Positions 52,783 to 61,540 of a stretch of DNA of 64,000 nucleotides are shown piece after piece (position 1 is the stretch's first letter; every line of letters starts with the position of its first letter). The notes beneath the pieces were generated by a model. It worked only from the letters and a program-made list of their open reading frames with translations. It was not told where the DNA came from and did no database searches. This stretch comes from Blastocatellia bacterium (GTDB lineage Bacteria > Acidobacteriota > Blastocatellia > UBA7656 > JADIYM01): positions 67,169 to 131,168 of the forward strand of contig JADIYM010000020.1 of NCBI GenBank assembly GCA_016705245.1, written 5' to 3'. A program made the position numbers and the translations under genes.

Positions 52783-53088
52783 TTACCAGCGACGTCCGCC
52801 ACCACCACCGCCACGACCACCGCCGCCGCCGCCGCCATTGCGGGGCTCCATCGGCTTGGCCTCGTTTACCGTCAGCGCGCGGCCGTCGATCTCCTTGCCA
52901 GAGAACTGAGCGATGGCGGCCTCGCCCTCGGCCTTCGAGCTCATCTCGACGAAGCCGAAGCCACGGGACTGGCCCGTGTCACGGTCGGTGATGATGCGGC
53001 AGCTATCGACGGTTCCAGCCTGCGAAAACAGTTCCTGCAGTTCGGTGTCCGTCGTGCGAAACGACAGGTTTCCAACATAGAGCTTCAT
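52783..53088 (-). CDS. Glycine-rich RRM RNA-binding protein
   Basis: The 101-residue product is a single RRM with RNP2 LYVGNL (3-8) and RNP1 RGFGFVEM (42-49), then a Gly/Arg tail (from about residue 84) ending RRW. It is like the cyanobacterial and acidobacterial Rbp proteins that bind RNA and are often cold-induced. The upstream gap 53089-53320 has no gene and could be a long 5' leader, typical for cold-regulated mRNAs. AAGGA lies 10 bases before the ATG. Confidence 0.94.
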   Translation of the reverse strand: MKLYVGNLSFRTTDTELQELFSQAGTVDSCRIITDRDTGQSRGFGFVEMSSKAEGEAAIAQFSGKEIDGRALTVNEAKPMEPRNGGGGGGGRGGGGGGRRW

Positions 53089-53320
53089 GAATCGGTAATC
53101 CTTCTCGAAAAGGGATCGGCTGAGGAACTCGAGCGGCTGGAGTCTGCGAGAGAACTTTCAGGGCACGGGCGCAAGCAAATCCACGGTGAACACTGACGTC
53201 TTCAATCGGTTCCTGCTGCCCCGAGAATCGGCGGAGAGGACAGCCACCCAACGTTGAGTGGCATTGACGCGCGGCCAAGCTACCATGGACGCGAAAAAAG
53301 CAAAAGCATTTTCGCAAAGG

Positions 53321-53409
53321 GAGTTTAGACAGGATTACAGGATTTTCAGGACGAACAGGATCCCCAACAGTTCTGAGAATCCTGAAAATCCAGTAATCCT
53401 GTCTACTCT
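53321..53409. repeat. Intergenic inverted repeat, ACAGGATT family
   Basis: The arms gtttagacaggattacagga... and its complement (53375-53409) are built of ggatt words. It lies between two minus-strand genes, about 40 bp past the PEGA-protein stop. Confidence 0.85.
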
Positions 53410-53450
53410 CCACCACGAGGCGCGGGAGCCGGCGATTCTCCGTCGCGTCC

Positions 53451-54884
53451 CTACTTCACCGGCTGCACGTACAGTTCGTCGATCGAAAACTGCTCAGGCC
53501 CAACCGTGCGGAATCCGATGCCGCCGTAGAGATACGTCTTGTTCGGATCCTGGAAGACGCCCAGCGGTTCCGGTCGACCCGTCTCCGTTGGAGTGACCGT
53601 GTGCTCTATGACGTCCTTCGTGCCCCGGATCTCGATCTGGTACTGCCCGCCCACGATGAGATTCGTGATGACCGGGACCGACTGCACCGGATTCGTCGGG
53701 TCGAAGACGCCGTCGTTCACGACATACGTGCTGAAGCGGTTCGGGAACAGTCCCTTCGGGCCCGACAGATAGAACAGGTAGTAGTGGTTCGCGTCCTTCG
53801 CGCGCACGGCCCACGCCGCGCCGCGCCCATCCTCGAGCCGCAGGTGAAAGGCCATGACGAAGTCGCGGTACGTGATGCCCTTCGCCGACCCGAGCGACGT
53901 GCAGTTGGCGATTGCCAACCGGCCAGTCGCGAGCTTCCACCCGGCGGGCTGCGCCCACTTCGACAGGTTCACGTCGAAGTCGTCGCTGAATTCGGCTGAC
54001 GTCGGCAGAGGGACGAGTCGATGCAGCACGTCGACCGGCTTGCCGAAGTCGAACGCCCGCATCTCCTTGAACTCGACGTAGCCGTCCTTCACGAGCTTCA
54101 CCTCGTGCTGGCCGATGCGCACGTCCTTGACCTCGAGAATCCCGTTCTCGGTCGCGTCGCCCTGGAAGTCGCCGTCGACGTAGACTGACGTGCCGGGGTC
54201 GGTCGTGACCTTCATCGGCACCGTCGCGAACTCGGGCTTGAACACCCAGTAATACTCTTCACCGCCGCGCACGGCTGCGAGCGTCTTCTCGACGATGACG
54301 TAGTCCGGATGGTCGACACGGACCTTGCGCTTTCCGGGCTGCAGCCCGTCGACGAGCATGAGCCCCTCTTCGCGGTCGATCGTGACGTTCGAATAGGGAG
54401 TCGCTGAGTCATCGACGAAGATCTTCGCGCCCTCGAGCATCGGACCGATCTTCAGCAGGCCGAACTTGCCCGCGTTGATGTTGGCCAACGGTGCGCGAAG
54501 GATTTCGGTCTGCTTGGCCGCGAGTCGAATGGTCTCGGTCACCGGCGTGAACTCTGGCCCGGCCGAGACCTTGACGACGTAGGACTTGCCGGCGCGAAGC
54601 TCCTTCTGGAACTCACCGGCGGCGTCGGACTTGCCGGCCGGCGCGCCGTCGATGGCAACCGTGGCGCCGGGCGGATCCGTGAGGACGATGAGCACGCCGT
54701 TCGTTGCCGTCTGGGCGGTGGCGACACGGGACGGACCGCGAGTGATCTTCTTCGTCGAACGCGTGGCGACGCGGACGGAGCTCGTATCTTCAACGATGCG
54801 GCGCTGGGCACGCGTCGGATGTACGACGAGGATCGAGACGGCGAGTACCGCCAGGGAGGAGGCGAGGAGGCGCTTCGTGATCAT
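53451..54884 (-). CDS. Exported PEGA-domain protein with concanavalin-like C-terminal domain
   Basis: ATG 54884 gives a signal peptide (MITKRLLASSLAVLAVSILVVHPTRAQ). Residues about 60-290 hold three PEGA-type beta domains (VLIVLTDPPGATVAIDGAPAGKSDAAGEF, VDGLQPGKRKVRVDHPDYVIVEK, VTTDPGTSVYVDGDFQGDATENGILEVKDVRIGQHEVKLVKDGY). Residues about 300-475 look like a jelly-roll domain of the kind that binds carbohydrate or cell-surface ligands (DDFDVNLSKWAQPAGWKLATGRL, FYLSGPKGLFPNRFSTYVVNDG). No catalytic residues. It lies downstream of the kinase-FGE gene on the same strand and may be part of the same signalling unit. Confidence 0.85.
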   Translation of the reverse strand: MITKRLLASSLAVLAVSILVVHPTRAQRRIVEDTSSVRVATRSTKKITRGPSRVATAQTATNGVLIVLTDPPGATVAIDGAPAGKSDAAGEFQKELRAGKSYVVKVSAGPEFTPVTETIRLAAKQTEILRAPLANINAGKFGLLKIGPMLEGAKIFVDDSATPYSNVTIDREEGLMLVDGLQPGKRKVRVDHPDYVIVEKTLAAVRGGEEYYWVFKPEFATVPMKVTTDPGTSVYVDGDFQGDATENGILEVKDVRIGQHEVKLVKDGYVEFKEMRAFDFGKPVDVLHRLVPLPTSAEFSDDFDVNLSKWAQPAGWKLATGRLAIANCTSLGSAKGITYRDFVMAFHLRLEDGRGAAWAVRAKDANHYYLFYLSGPKGLFPNRFSTYVVNDGVFDPTNPVQSVPVITNLIVGGQYQIEIRGTKDVIEHTVTPTETGRPEPLGVFQDPNKTYLYGGIGFRTVGPEQFSIDELYVQPVK

Positions 54885-54967
54885 GATGGTATAGACGTCC
54901 GAGCGGTGGTGCCGCGTTCGCTGGACAGGATAGTGCAGAAGACCGTGATCTGGCCAGAAAGCGGCTC

Positions 54968-55070
54968 TCAGTCTCCGTGACTCCGCGGCTCGGTGACTCT
55001 GCGTGCGAAGCTCTTCCGTGCGAAAGACGAGTTACGCGCACAGAGTCACGGAGTCACGCAGACACAGAGG
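54968..55070. repeat. Intergenic inverted repeat, GACTCCG family
   Basis: Arms of about 43 bp with ctccgtgactccg words meet at gtgcgaagctc/cgagttacgcgc. It lies between two minus-strand genes. Confidence 0.82.
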
Positions 55071-55121
55071 GAGGATGGCGGTGAGACAATCCGGCCGATC
55101 CGTGATGCTCTTCTGTTTACG

Positions 55122-57308
55122 CTACTTGGCGACGTCTTTCGCGCAACGGAAGCCGAGGTAATCGTAGGAGAGGTTCGGGAAGTCCCACCACCGGAACGTC
55201 GTCTTCAGGCGCTCCTTCGGCGCGTTGAATGCACCGCCTCGGTAACACTTGTTCCCCGGGTCAGGGGGCTGTTGTGAATTCGGATACGGCTTGAAGTCAT
55301 CCGCGACCCATTCGCTCACATTACCGGCCATGTCGAAAACCTGATCGTTCGTCGCGCCGCCAGGGTACGAACCCACCGGCATTGCGCCTCCGCGGCCGTC
55401 TTCCTTCGAGTTCGACAACTTGTCGGACCAATCATTGCCCCACGGGTAGGATCGTGACTGTCCCCCGCTCCGAGCCGCGAACTCCCACTCGGCCTCCGTC
55501 GGCAGTCGCTTGCCGGCCCATTCCGCATACGCATTCGCGTCTTTCCACGTGACGTTCACGACCGGGAACTTGCCTTCGCCGGGCGGAAAATCATTACCGC
55601 TCCAGCCCTTCGGAGCGGCCTGACCGGTCTGCTTGACGAACTGCTGGTATTGCTCGTTCGTGACTTCGTACTGATCGAGGTAGAAATCGGCCACGTTTGT
55701 CTCGACGGTCGGAGACGCGGCGTAATCGACGGTGTTCTTCACGGTATCGATGACGAGCGGCGTATCCGTCCCCATCTTGAACGCGCTGCCCTTGATCAGC
55801 ACCATTCCTTCGGGCACGCCTCCGGACTTGGTCGGTCCGCCAATAGGTCCAACCGGCTGATTCGTATTGGTCACCGTTCCGGTCCCGCGCATCGCCCAGA
55901 TGCCAACGGCAACCACTGCGATCAGGACTATGACGACTCCGGCGATCGCCACGTATTTGATGTTCGAGGACGGGACTGCAATGGCGCCCGCGCCCGACTG
56001 CTGCACGGTGAGCGGAGTCGAACCAGATCCCGAAACCGAGGGAAGCGGCATACTCGGCCGGCTCGACATCACCTGGGTCGAGTCGCCCCCGGCAACCTGC
56101 GCACCGGTGTGTGGCGGCGCAAGGCCCGCCTGATGCGACGTCATTGCGTTCGTCGCGCTGGCTCCGACGTGCCCGGTCTTGTGCGGATCAGTGGCGCGCG
56201 TCCCGTGCTGGGTGATCGGACCCGGACCTTGCGAGCCGGTCCCGTGTTCGGGCTGCGGCGCTGTTCGCTGGCCGGTAGTCGAGATGTAGGCCGGAAGATC
56301 GCCGGTCGACGGGAAACCCGACAGATCGATTGTTCCGCCACCCGATTGATGAAGCGCCTCGGCAAGCTCTCGTCCGAGCTCGGCCGCCGAATGTGGCCGA
56401 TCCTCGCGGTTCTTCGACAGCGTGCGCATCACGACGCGTTCGATCGGCTCGGGGATCTGCGGGTTGACCTCGCGCAGCGGCACCGGCATCTCGTTCGCGT
56501 GTTTGAGGACGACGCCGACCGGCGTCGGAGCGCGGAACGGCACGCTTCCCGTCAGCATCTCGTAGAGAATGATCCCGAGCGAGTAGATGTCCGAGCGGGC
56601 ATCGAGCTCTTCGCCGCGGCACTGTTCCGGCGACATGTAGTGCGGCGTGCCGACGATCATGCCCTGTTGCGTGAGGTTCGCCGCGCCGGGGCCCGCCGTC
56701 TTGAGCTTAGCGATACCGAAATCAAGCACCTTGACCTGTTCGTCCGGCGCGCTCTCGGTCTTCAGCAGCCAGATGTTGTCGGGCTTGAGGTCGCGATGAA
56801 CGATGCCCTTGCGATGCGCCTCGTCGATTGCGGCGCACGTCTGCATCATGATCCGGACGGTCTCGACCGGGCCGAAGGCCTTGACCTTCCGGAGTTTGTC
56901 GCGCAGGTCGCCGCCCTCGAGATACTCCATCACGAGGTAGACCGTGCCGTCCTTCGTCACTCCAAAGTCCGTCACCGACACGGCGTTGACGTGACGGATC
57001 CGCGCCGCCGCACGCGCCTCACGACGGAAGCGCTCAACGGCCTGCTGGTCCGCGACCATCGACTTGTGAAGCAGCTTCACGGCGAACTGCGAGTCCATGT
57101 GGATGTGCGTCGCCCGGTAGACGGCGCCCATGCCGCCCTCGCCGATCTTCTTGTCGAGACGGTATTTGTCGTCGAGGACCGTACCGATCAGTGGATCGGC
57201 GGCCGTTGGGGCCTCGGCGGCAGCCCTAAGCTCGAGCGAGTGCCCGTCCACGGGACAGAACTGCACTTCATCCGAGTACTCCCGACCGCACGCCGTACAA
57301 GCCTTCAT
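55122..57308 (-). CDS. Transmembrane Ser/Thr kinase with C-terminal FGE-sulfatase-type domain
   Basis: ATG 57308 (MKACTACGREY) starts with a zinc-ribbon-like CxxC. The kinase domain (about 45-310) has GEGGMGAVYRA, IVHRDLKPDNI, VLDFGIAKL and GTPHYMSPEQ, so it should be active. A Pro/Thr/Ser linker and one transmembrane segment (about 454-476) follow. The extracytoplasmic SUMF1-like domain (GMVLIKGSAFKMGTD, LPTEAEWEFAARSGG, FDMAGNVSEWVADDF) probably senses a ligand outside the membrane and signals inward. This kinase-TM-FGE build is known in Acidobacteriota and Planctomycetota. 728 residues. Confidence 0.94.
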   Translation of the reverse strand: MKACTACGREYSDEVQFCPVDGHSLELRAAAEAPTAADPLIGTVLDDKYRLDKKIGEGGMGAVYRATHIHMDSQFAVKLLHKSMVADQQAVERFRREARAAARIRHVNAVSVTDFGVTKDGTVYLVMEYLEGGDLRDKLRKVKAFGPVETVRIMMQTCAAIDEAHRKGIVHRDLKPDNIWLLKTESAPDEQVKVLDFGIAKLKTAGPGAANLTQQGMIVGTPHYMSPEQCRGEELDARSDIYSLGIILYEMLTGSVPFRAPTPVGVVLKHANEMPVPLREVNPQIPEPIERVVMRTLSKNREDRPHSAAELGRELAEALHQSGGGTIDLSGFPSTGDLPAYISTTGQRTAPQPEHGTGSQGPGPITQHGTRATDPHKTGHVGASATNAMTSHQAGLAPPHTGAQVAGGDSTQVMSSRPSMPLPSVSGSGSTPLTVQQSGAGAIAVPSSNIKYVAIAGVVIVLIAVVAVGIWAMRGTGTVTNTNQPVGPIGGPTKSGGVPEGMVLIKGSAFKMGTDTPLVIDTVKNTVDYAASPTVETNVADFYLDQYEVTNEQYQQFVKQTGQAAPKGWSGNDFPPGEGKFPVVNVTWKDANAYAEWAGKRLPTEAEWEFAARSGGQSRSYPWGNDWSDKLSNSKEDGRGGAMPVGSYPGGATNDQVFDMAGNVSEWVADDFKPYPNSQQPPDPGNKCYRGGAFNAPKERLKTTFRWWDFPNLSYDYLGFRCAKDVAK

Positions 57309-57553
57309 TACGAATTCCTTCGTCAACAGCGAGGTGAAGTTGCGGTAATACCGACAGATTCTGGCGGAGTCGCTTGGTACTCGCCAAAAAAGCTGTCGTA
57401 TCTTAAGCGCAATGACCTGAAGCGTCAAAGCCATCCGCCTTTTTGGCTCGAAACGTGCTTCCGGCCGGTGCAGGACGAATTGACAGCCTGCTTCGGCGGA
57501 GCGTAAACGAACGATCGAAGGCGCGCCCGAATGCGCTCCGAAGGAGAAACGGC

Positions 57554-58033
57554 ATGCAAAGGCAGTTCACCGGGTTGAACCAATGGCGTCGTATGGTCGG
57601 AACCGGGCTGTTGGCATCGGTCGCCCTCGCGTCGGCAGGCTGCCTGGCGGGTACGGTTCCGGTTCCGGTGCAGCCTGGCGCGAACTCGCTGCCGTCGGGA
57701 AACCTTCGGGCACGCGAGGATCTCGCGCTCTATCAGCTAGTCATGGTCCGAAACGCCGAGCAGGCGCATTTCGCCATTCAGGGCACGTACGCGACCGTCC
57801 CCGAGCTGGTGAAGGTCGGGCTGATCAACGACACGATGCAGGGAGGCCGGAGTTACACCGTCGACGTGACGGTGCTCGACGGGGGCATGCGCTTCGTCGC
57901 GATGGCCGTGCCGGTCGAGTATGGCCCGACTGGACGCACATCGTTCTACATGGACGAGACCGGGGTCATTCGCGGCGCCGATCATGAAGGAGGCGCCCCG
58001 AGACCGGATGATCCGGTTATTCAGACGCCATAG
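57554..58033 (+). CDS. Lipoprotein with pilin-like C-terminal domain
   Basis: ATG 57554 follows GAAGGAGA. The N-terminus has a lipobox (LASVALASAGC, Cys30). The rest resembles the globular part of type IV pilin-like proteins (EDLALYQLVMVRNAEQAHFAIQGTYATVPELVKVGLINDTMQGGRSYTVDVTV, FYMDETGVIRGADH), but lacks a prepilin peptidase site. It starts a plus-strand run of exported proteins. Function unknown. Confidence 0.75.
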   Translation: MQRQFTGLNQWRRMVGTGLLASVALASAGCLAGTVPVPVQPGANSLPSGNLRAREDLALYQLVMVRNAEQAHFAIQGTYATVPELVKVGLINDTMQGGRSYTVDVTVLDGGMRFVAMAVPVEYGPTGRTSFYMDETGVIRGADHEGGAPRPDDPVIQTP

Positions 58034-58140
58034 CGGCAACGTGGCGGCGCGTCAGAGTGTCATACGAACGCGGCCGACGCGCGACAAATCTGCGCTCGCG
58101 ACGGCGAGAAATCCGAAGCCAGGACGATGGGAGGACGAGA

Positions 58141-58587
58141 GTGATCAACGGAAAGCGATGGGCTCGCACGGCTGTGACAGCCGCGGTGATGGCGCTTGCG
58201 GTGCCGATGGTACCGAATGCAGGCATTGTGGAAGGCGTCGCGAGCGCGGCGTCGCCGGCTGCGGCGGCGCGGTCGATGACGGGCGAACAGGTACGCAGGA
58301 AGCAGCTTCGGAAGGCGAAGATCACGATTCTCGACACGCGGTCGTCGATTGACGGCGACGTGATCGACGGCGCCTACAACGTGACGCCTGATCTGGTCTC
58401 GGCGTGGGCCGCACGCGTACCGAAGAGCACGTTGATCGTCGCCTACTGCACGTGCGAGGACGACGGTCTGTCGATTCAGGCGGTCGAGGCTCTTCAGCAG
58501 ATGGGCTTCAAGAACGCGTTCGTCCTCAAGGGTGGACTCGACGCCGCGCGCGCGGCCGGTGTCCCAATGGGCCGCCTCGCAGGCTAG
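58141..58587 (+). CDS. Exported rhodanese-like protein
   Basis: GTG 58141 follows GGGAGG. A signal peptide or membrane anchor (TAVTAAVMALAVPMVPNAGI) is followed by a rhodanese domain with TILDTRSSIDGDVIDGAYN and active-site loop AYCTCEDDGLS (C103). Rhodanese domains transfer sulfane sulfur or bind phosphate-like groups. It is part of the exported gene run. 148 residues. Confidence 0.85.
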   Translation: MINGKRWARTAVTAAVMALAVPMVPNAGIVEGVASAASPAAAARSMTGEQVRRKQLRKAKITILDTRSSIDGDVIDGAYNVTPDLVSAWAARVPKSTLIVAYCTCEDDGLSIQAVEALQQMGFKNAFVLKGGLDAARAAGVPMGRLAG

Positions 58588-58606
58588 ACAGATCGAGCGG
58601 GTCACA

Positions 58607-58686
58607 GATAAACACAGATCTCACGGATCAACGCGGATCTGAACGGAGAGTCAGATCCGCGTTGTTCCGTGAGATCTGTGTTTATC
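58607..58686. repeat. Intergenic inverted repeat, GATCTGTGTTTATC family
   Basis: Arms of about 36 bp (gataaacacagatctcacgg and the complement) with a single mismatch and a 7-9-bp loop. It is the only member of this family here. It lies between two plus-strand genes in 132 bp of intergenic space. Confidence 0.88.
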
Positions 58687-58719
58687 CGTTGTCATCTTCT
58701 CTTGGTCGAAGGAGCCCGC

Positions 58720-59535
58720 ATGAAGCTTGTCCGTAGTCTGCTGGTCGTGATCATCGTCGTTCTGACCGCCGCGCCGGCAATGGCGCAGCGCTCGAAGAAG
58801 CGCAAGCCGGCGCCGCGTCCAGCGCCCATTACCCAGGCCGGCGTCACCACCGCTTCGGGGCTGACCTACGTCATCACCCACCGCGCGAACGGCGTGCGCC
58901 CGACGACCGGCCAGACGGTGCTCGTGCACTACACCGGCACGTTGACGGACGGCACGAAGTTCGACTCGTCGCACGACCGCAAGGAGCCGATTGCGTTTCC
59001 GCTCGGCAAGGGCCGGGTCATCAAGGGATGGGACGAGGGCATCGCGCAACTCGGCGTCGGTGACAGGGCGGTCCTCGTCATTCCGCCGCAGATCGGTTAC
59101 GGCGCAAAGGGCGCCGGCGGCGTGATTCCGGCAAACGCGACGCTCATCTTCGTAGTCGAGCTCGTGGAAGTTCGTGGCGAAGCCCTGTCGGCGGTCCTTC
59201 TGCAGCTCATCAGCACGAAGGGCATCGACGCCGCCCTGGCCGAGTACCGCCGGTTGAAGGCCGAGGGCTTCGGAAAGCTCTTCGTGAACGAAGGCGACTT
59301 GAACGGTCTCGGCTATGTATTGATGGGTCAACAGAAGATGGCCGAAGCGATCGCGATTCTCGGACTCGTCGCCGAAGCGTGGCCGCAGTCGGCGAACGCC
59401 TACGACAGCCTCGGCGAAGCCTACGCGCGGTCGGGCGACAAGGCGAAGGCGATCGAGAATTACCAGCGCTCACTCGATCTCGATCCGAACAATGCGAATG
59501 CGGCCACGCTGCTCAAGCAGCTGAAGGCGCAATGA
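58720..59535 (+). CDS. Exported FKBP-type peptidyl-prolyl isomerase with TPR tail
   Basis: ATG 58720 follows GAAGGAG and opens a signal peptide (MKLVRSLLVVIIVVLTAAPAMAQ). FKBP domain at about 40-135: TVLVHYTGTLTDGTKFDSSHDRKEPIAFPLGKGRVIKGWDEGIAQLGVGDRAVLVIPPQIGYG. The C-terminal part has TPR-like helices (ANAYDSLGEAYARSGDKAKAIENYQRSLDLDPNN). It would assist folding of exported proteins in the periplasm. The stop overlaps the start of the next gene (ATGA). 271 residues. Confidence 0.93.
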   Translation: MKLVRSLLVVIIVVLTAAPAMAQRSKKRKPAPRPAPITQAGVTTASGLTYVITHRANGVRPTTGQTVLVHYTGTLTDGTKFDSSHDRKEPIAFPLGKGRVIKGWDEGIAQLGVGDRAVLVIPPQIGYGAKGAGGVIPANATLIFVVELVEVRGEALSAVLLQLISTKGIDAALAEYRRLKAEGFGKLFVNEGDLNGLGYVLMGQQKMAEAIAILGLVAEAWPQSANAYDSLGEAYARSGDKAKAIENYQRSLDLDPNNANAATLLKQLKAQ

Positions 59536-60284
59536 CGGCCGCGCGCCGATTCGGAGCCCGATTCGCAGCGGTCCTCGGGCTCGTTTCGATGTCGATCCTC
59601 GTGGCGGGTCACGCGCCGCTGGTGCGTGGCGACGAGACCGCGGCGCCGGCGGAACTCCGAGTTCTATTCGTCGGCAACAGCCTGACGTACTGGAACGACC
59701 TGCCGGCGATGGTCGGCCGCATCGCGAAAGAGAACAAGCGGCGCTACAAGTCGAAGACGATTGCGTTCCCGGACTTCGCACTGTTCGACCACGCCGAGAA
59801 GGGCGACGCGGCAAAGGAGATCGCGAAGGGCTCGTGGAACATCGTCGTGATGCAGCAGGGTGCTTCGGGCGCGCCCGAGAACCGCGCCTACCTCATCGAC
59901 TACGCGAAGCGGTTTGCCGTCGACATACGGAAGGCGGGCGGCCGTCCGGCCCTCTATCAGGTGTGGCCCTCGGCGGGCCGCGCAGGCGACATGGATCGCG
60001 TGTGCGAGTCGTACCGACTGGCGGCCGAGGCTGTGGACGGCCTGCTGCTGCCGGTTGGCGAGGCCTGGAAGGACGTGCTTGGTTCGGACGCGAAGGTGGC
60101 GTTGTATTCGGACGACGGCCTCCACCCGACGACTGCGGGCTCGCTGCTCGCGGCACTCGTGATCTACGAGCGGCTGTTCGGGGAACCGCCGGCGAAGCTG
60201 CCGCGTTTCGACGTGCCGGAAGCGCAGGTCGCCATCCTGCGCGCAGCCGCGTCGCGTGCCTGCGCGAGAGCCGCGAGTCGATAA
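59532..60284 (+). CDS. Exported SGNH/GDSL-type hydrolase
   Basis: ATG 59532 overlaps the FKBP stop codon. After an N-terminal signal or anchor, the domain starts RVLFVGNSLTYWNDLPAMV, with the family GNS block containing the nucleophile Ser. It ends with DDGLHPTTAGSLLAALVIYERLFG, holding the catalytic DxxH. Esterase or lipase activity on an unknown ester is expected in the periplasm. 250 residues. Confidence 0.85.
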   Translation: MTAARRFGARFAAVLGLVSMSILVAGHAPLVRGDETAAPAELRVLFVGNSLTYWNDLPAMVGRIAKENKRRYKSKTIAFPDFALFDHAEKGDAAKEIAKGSWNIVVMQQGASGAPENRAYLIDYAKRFAVDIRKAGGRPALYQVWPSAGRAGDMDRVCESYRLAAEAVDGLLLPVGEAWKDVLGSDAKVALYSDDGLHPTTAGSLLAALVIYERLFGEPPAKLPRFDVPEAQVAILRAAASRACARAASR

Positions 60285-60300
60285 CACGGAGGACCCACGT

Positions 60301-61527
60301 ATGCGAAGTCTGACGGCAGCGCTCGTCTTCTCGATCGTTCTCGCTGGACCGGCGATGGCGGCGCAATCGCCGTCGATCGCCCTCCCGGCCGTCCCCGGAA
60401 TTCCGAAAGCCGAGTCGCTCGACGCGCCCGGAGCCGTCGTCGTCGAGATTGCCCGGGACGGAACGTACAGCTTAGATGGCCGCGGCGTCTCGGTCGTCGA
60501 GCTCATGACGGCCTTTCGGGACAGGCTCGAGAAGCTGCCCTTCGATCGTCAGATCGTCCACCTGAAGGCCGATGCGTCGGCGCCATTTCGCAGCATCCGT
60601 GCCGTCATCAATGCGATGCGGAACATCGGCTTCGACGGCATTCGGTTCGTCGTGATGGACGAGGCCGAACCTGGGTCGACCGCGGCCGTTGGCACGCTGT
60701 CGGCGCGAACCTGGACGCCGTTGGGTGTCCGGGTCCATCCGTCCGACCACCTGCCGGAGCTTCCGACTCGGCCGGAACCGGCCGAGCGAAAGGAACCGCC
60801 GCCTCCTCCTCCATCTCCACCACCGGCGAATGCGCCTGGGTGGGTGGGGACGCCGGTCGACGACACGCGCTACATCGTCTTCATCGAGCCCCGACCGCCG
60901 ATCGACGGGAAGCAGATGGTGGCGGCGAATCTACGCGAAGTGTCGCTCGAAAGTCTTCGCACCGACGTGCTGGACGGCGTGCTCGGAATCCCGCCGGTCG
61001 ACGACGACCGCGTTGCAATAAAGACGGGGCGTGACGTGGAATATGCCGACGTCATCGCGCTCCTTGCTGTGGTTCGCAGCAGCGGTGTCGAGGAACCTCG
61101 ACTCGTCATCGACGACTTCGAAGTGCCCAACACGATTCCGCCGGCCCGACCGAATTCGTCGGGTATGCCGCGCGGCGTTCCCGGCGGTGTTCCGGGTGGT
61201 GTACCGGGCGGGGTGCCGACGGTGGACCCTTCCGCTCGCGTGTCGAGTGCGCGATTGCGACAGCTGGCCATACGGAAGCCTGAGCCGAAGCTGCCCCCGA
61301 TGGCTGCGGCCGCAGGTATCACTGGCGACGTCGTCGTCGAGGTCATCGTGGATCGCGAGGGCCGCGTCGAGTGGGCGCGGTGGGTGTCGGGCCATCCGCT
61401 GCTTCGCGATGCGGCAGTGTCGGCGGCGCTAGAGTGGACGTTCCGGCCGTCCGTCCGGAAGACCGGCCCGATCCGCATCGTCGGCACGCTGACCTTTACC
61501 TTCCGGGCCCCACGCAAGCCGGCATAG
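60301..61527 (+). CDS. Hybrid energy-transducer protein: two ExbD-like domains plus TonB C-terminal domain
   Basis: ATG 60301 starts with a signal or anchor segment (TAALVFSIVLAGPAMAAQ). Residues about 40-125 (VVVEIARDGTYSLDGRGVSVVELMTAFRDRLEKLPFDRQIVHLKADASAPFRSIRAVINAMRNIGFDGIRFVV) read like an ExbD periplasmic domain. A shorter second copy may lie at about 195-280. A Pro-rich linker (PPPPPPSPPPA) and a GVPGGVPGG repeat follow. A TonB C-terminal domain closes the protein (ITGDVVVEVIVDREGRVEWARWVSG... ALEWTFRP). A combined ExbD/TonB chain is unusual. It could energise the TonB-dependent receptor upstream. Confidence 0.82.
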   Translation: MRSLTAALVFSIVLAGPAMAAQSPSIALPAVPGIPKAESLDAPGAVVVEIARDGTYSLDGRGVSVVELMTAFRDRLEKLPFDRQIVHLKADASAPFRSIRAVINAMRNIGFDGIRFVVMDEAEPGSTAAVGTLSARTWTPLGVRVHPSDHLPELPTRPEPAERKEPPPPPPSPPPANAPGWVGTPVDDTRYIVFIEPRPPIDGKQMVAANLREVSLESLRTDVLDGVLGIPPVDDDRVAIKTGRDVEYADVIALLAVVRSSGVEEPRLVIDDFEVPNTIPPARPNSSGMPRGVPGGVPGGVPGGVPTVDPSARVSSARLRQLAIRKPEPKLPPMAAAAGITGDVVVEVIVDREGRVEWARWVSGHPLLRDAAVSAALEWTFRPSVRKTGPIRIVGTLTFTFRAPRKPA

Positions 61528-61540
61528 CCAACTCTCGAAA

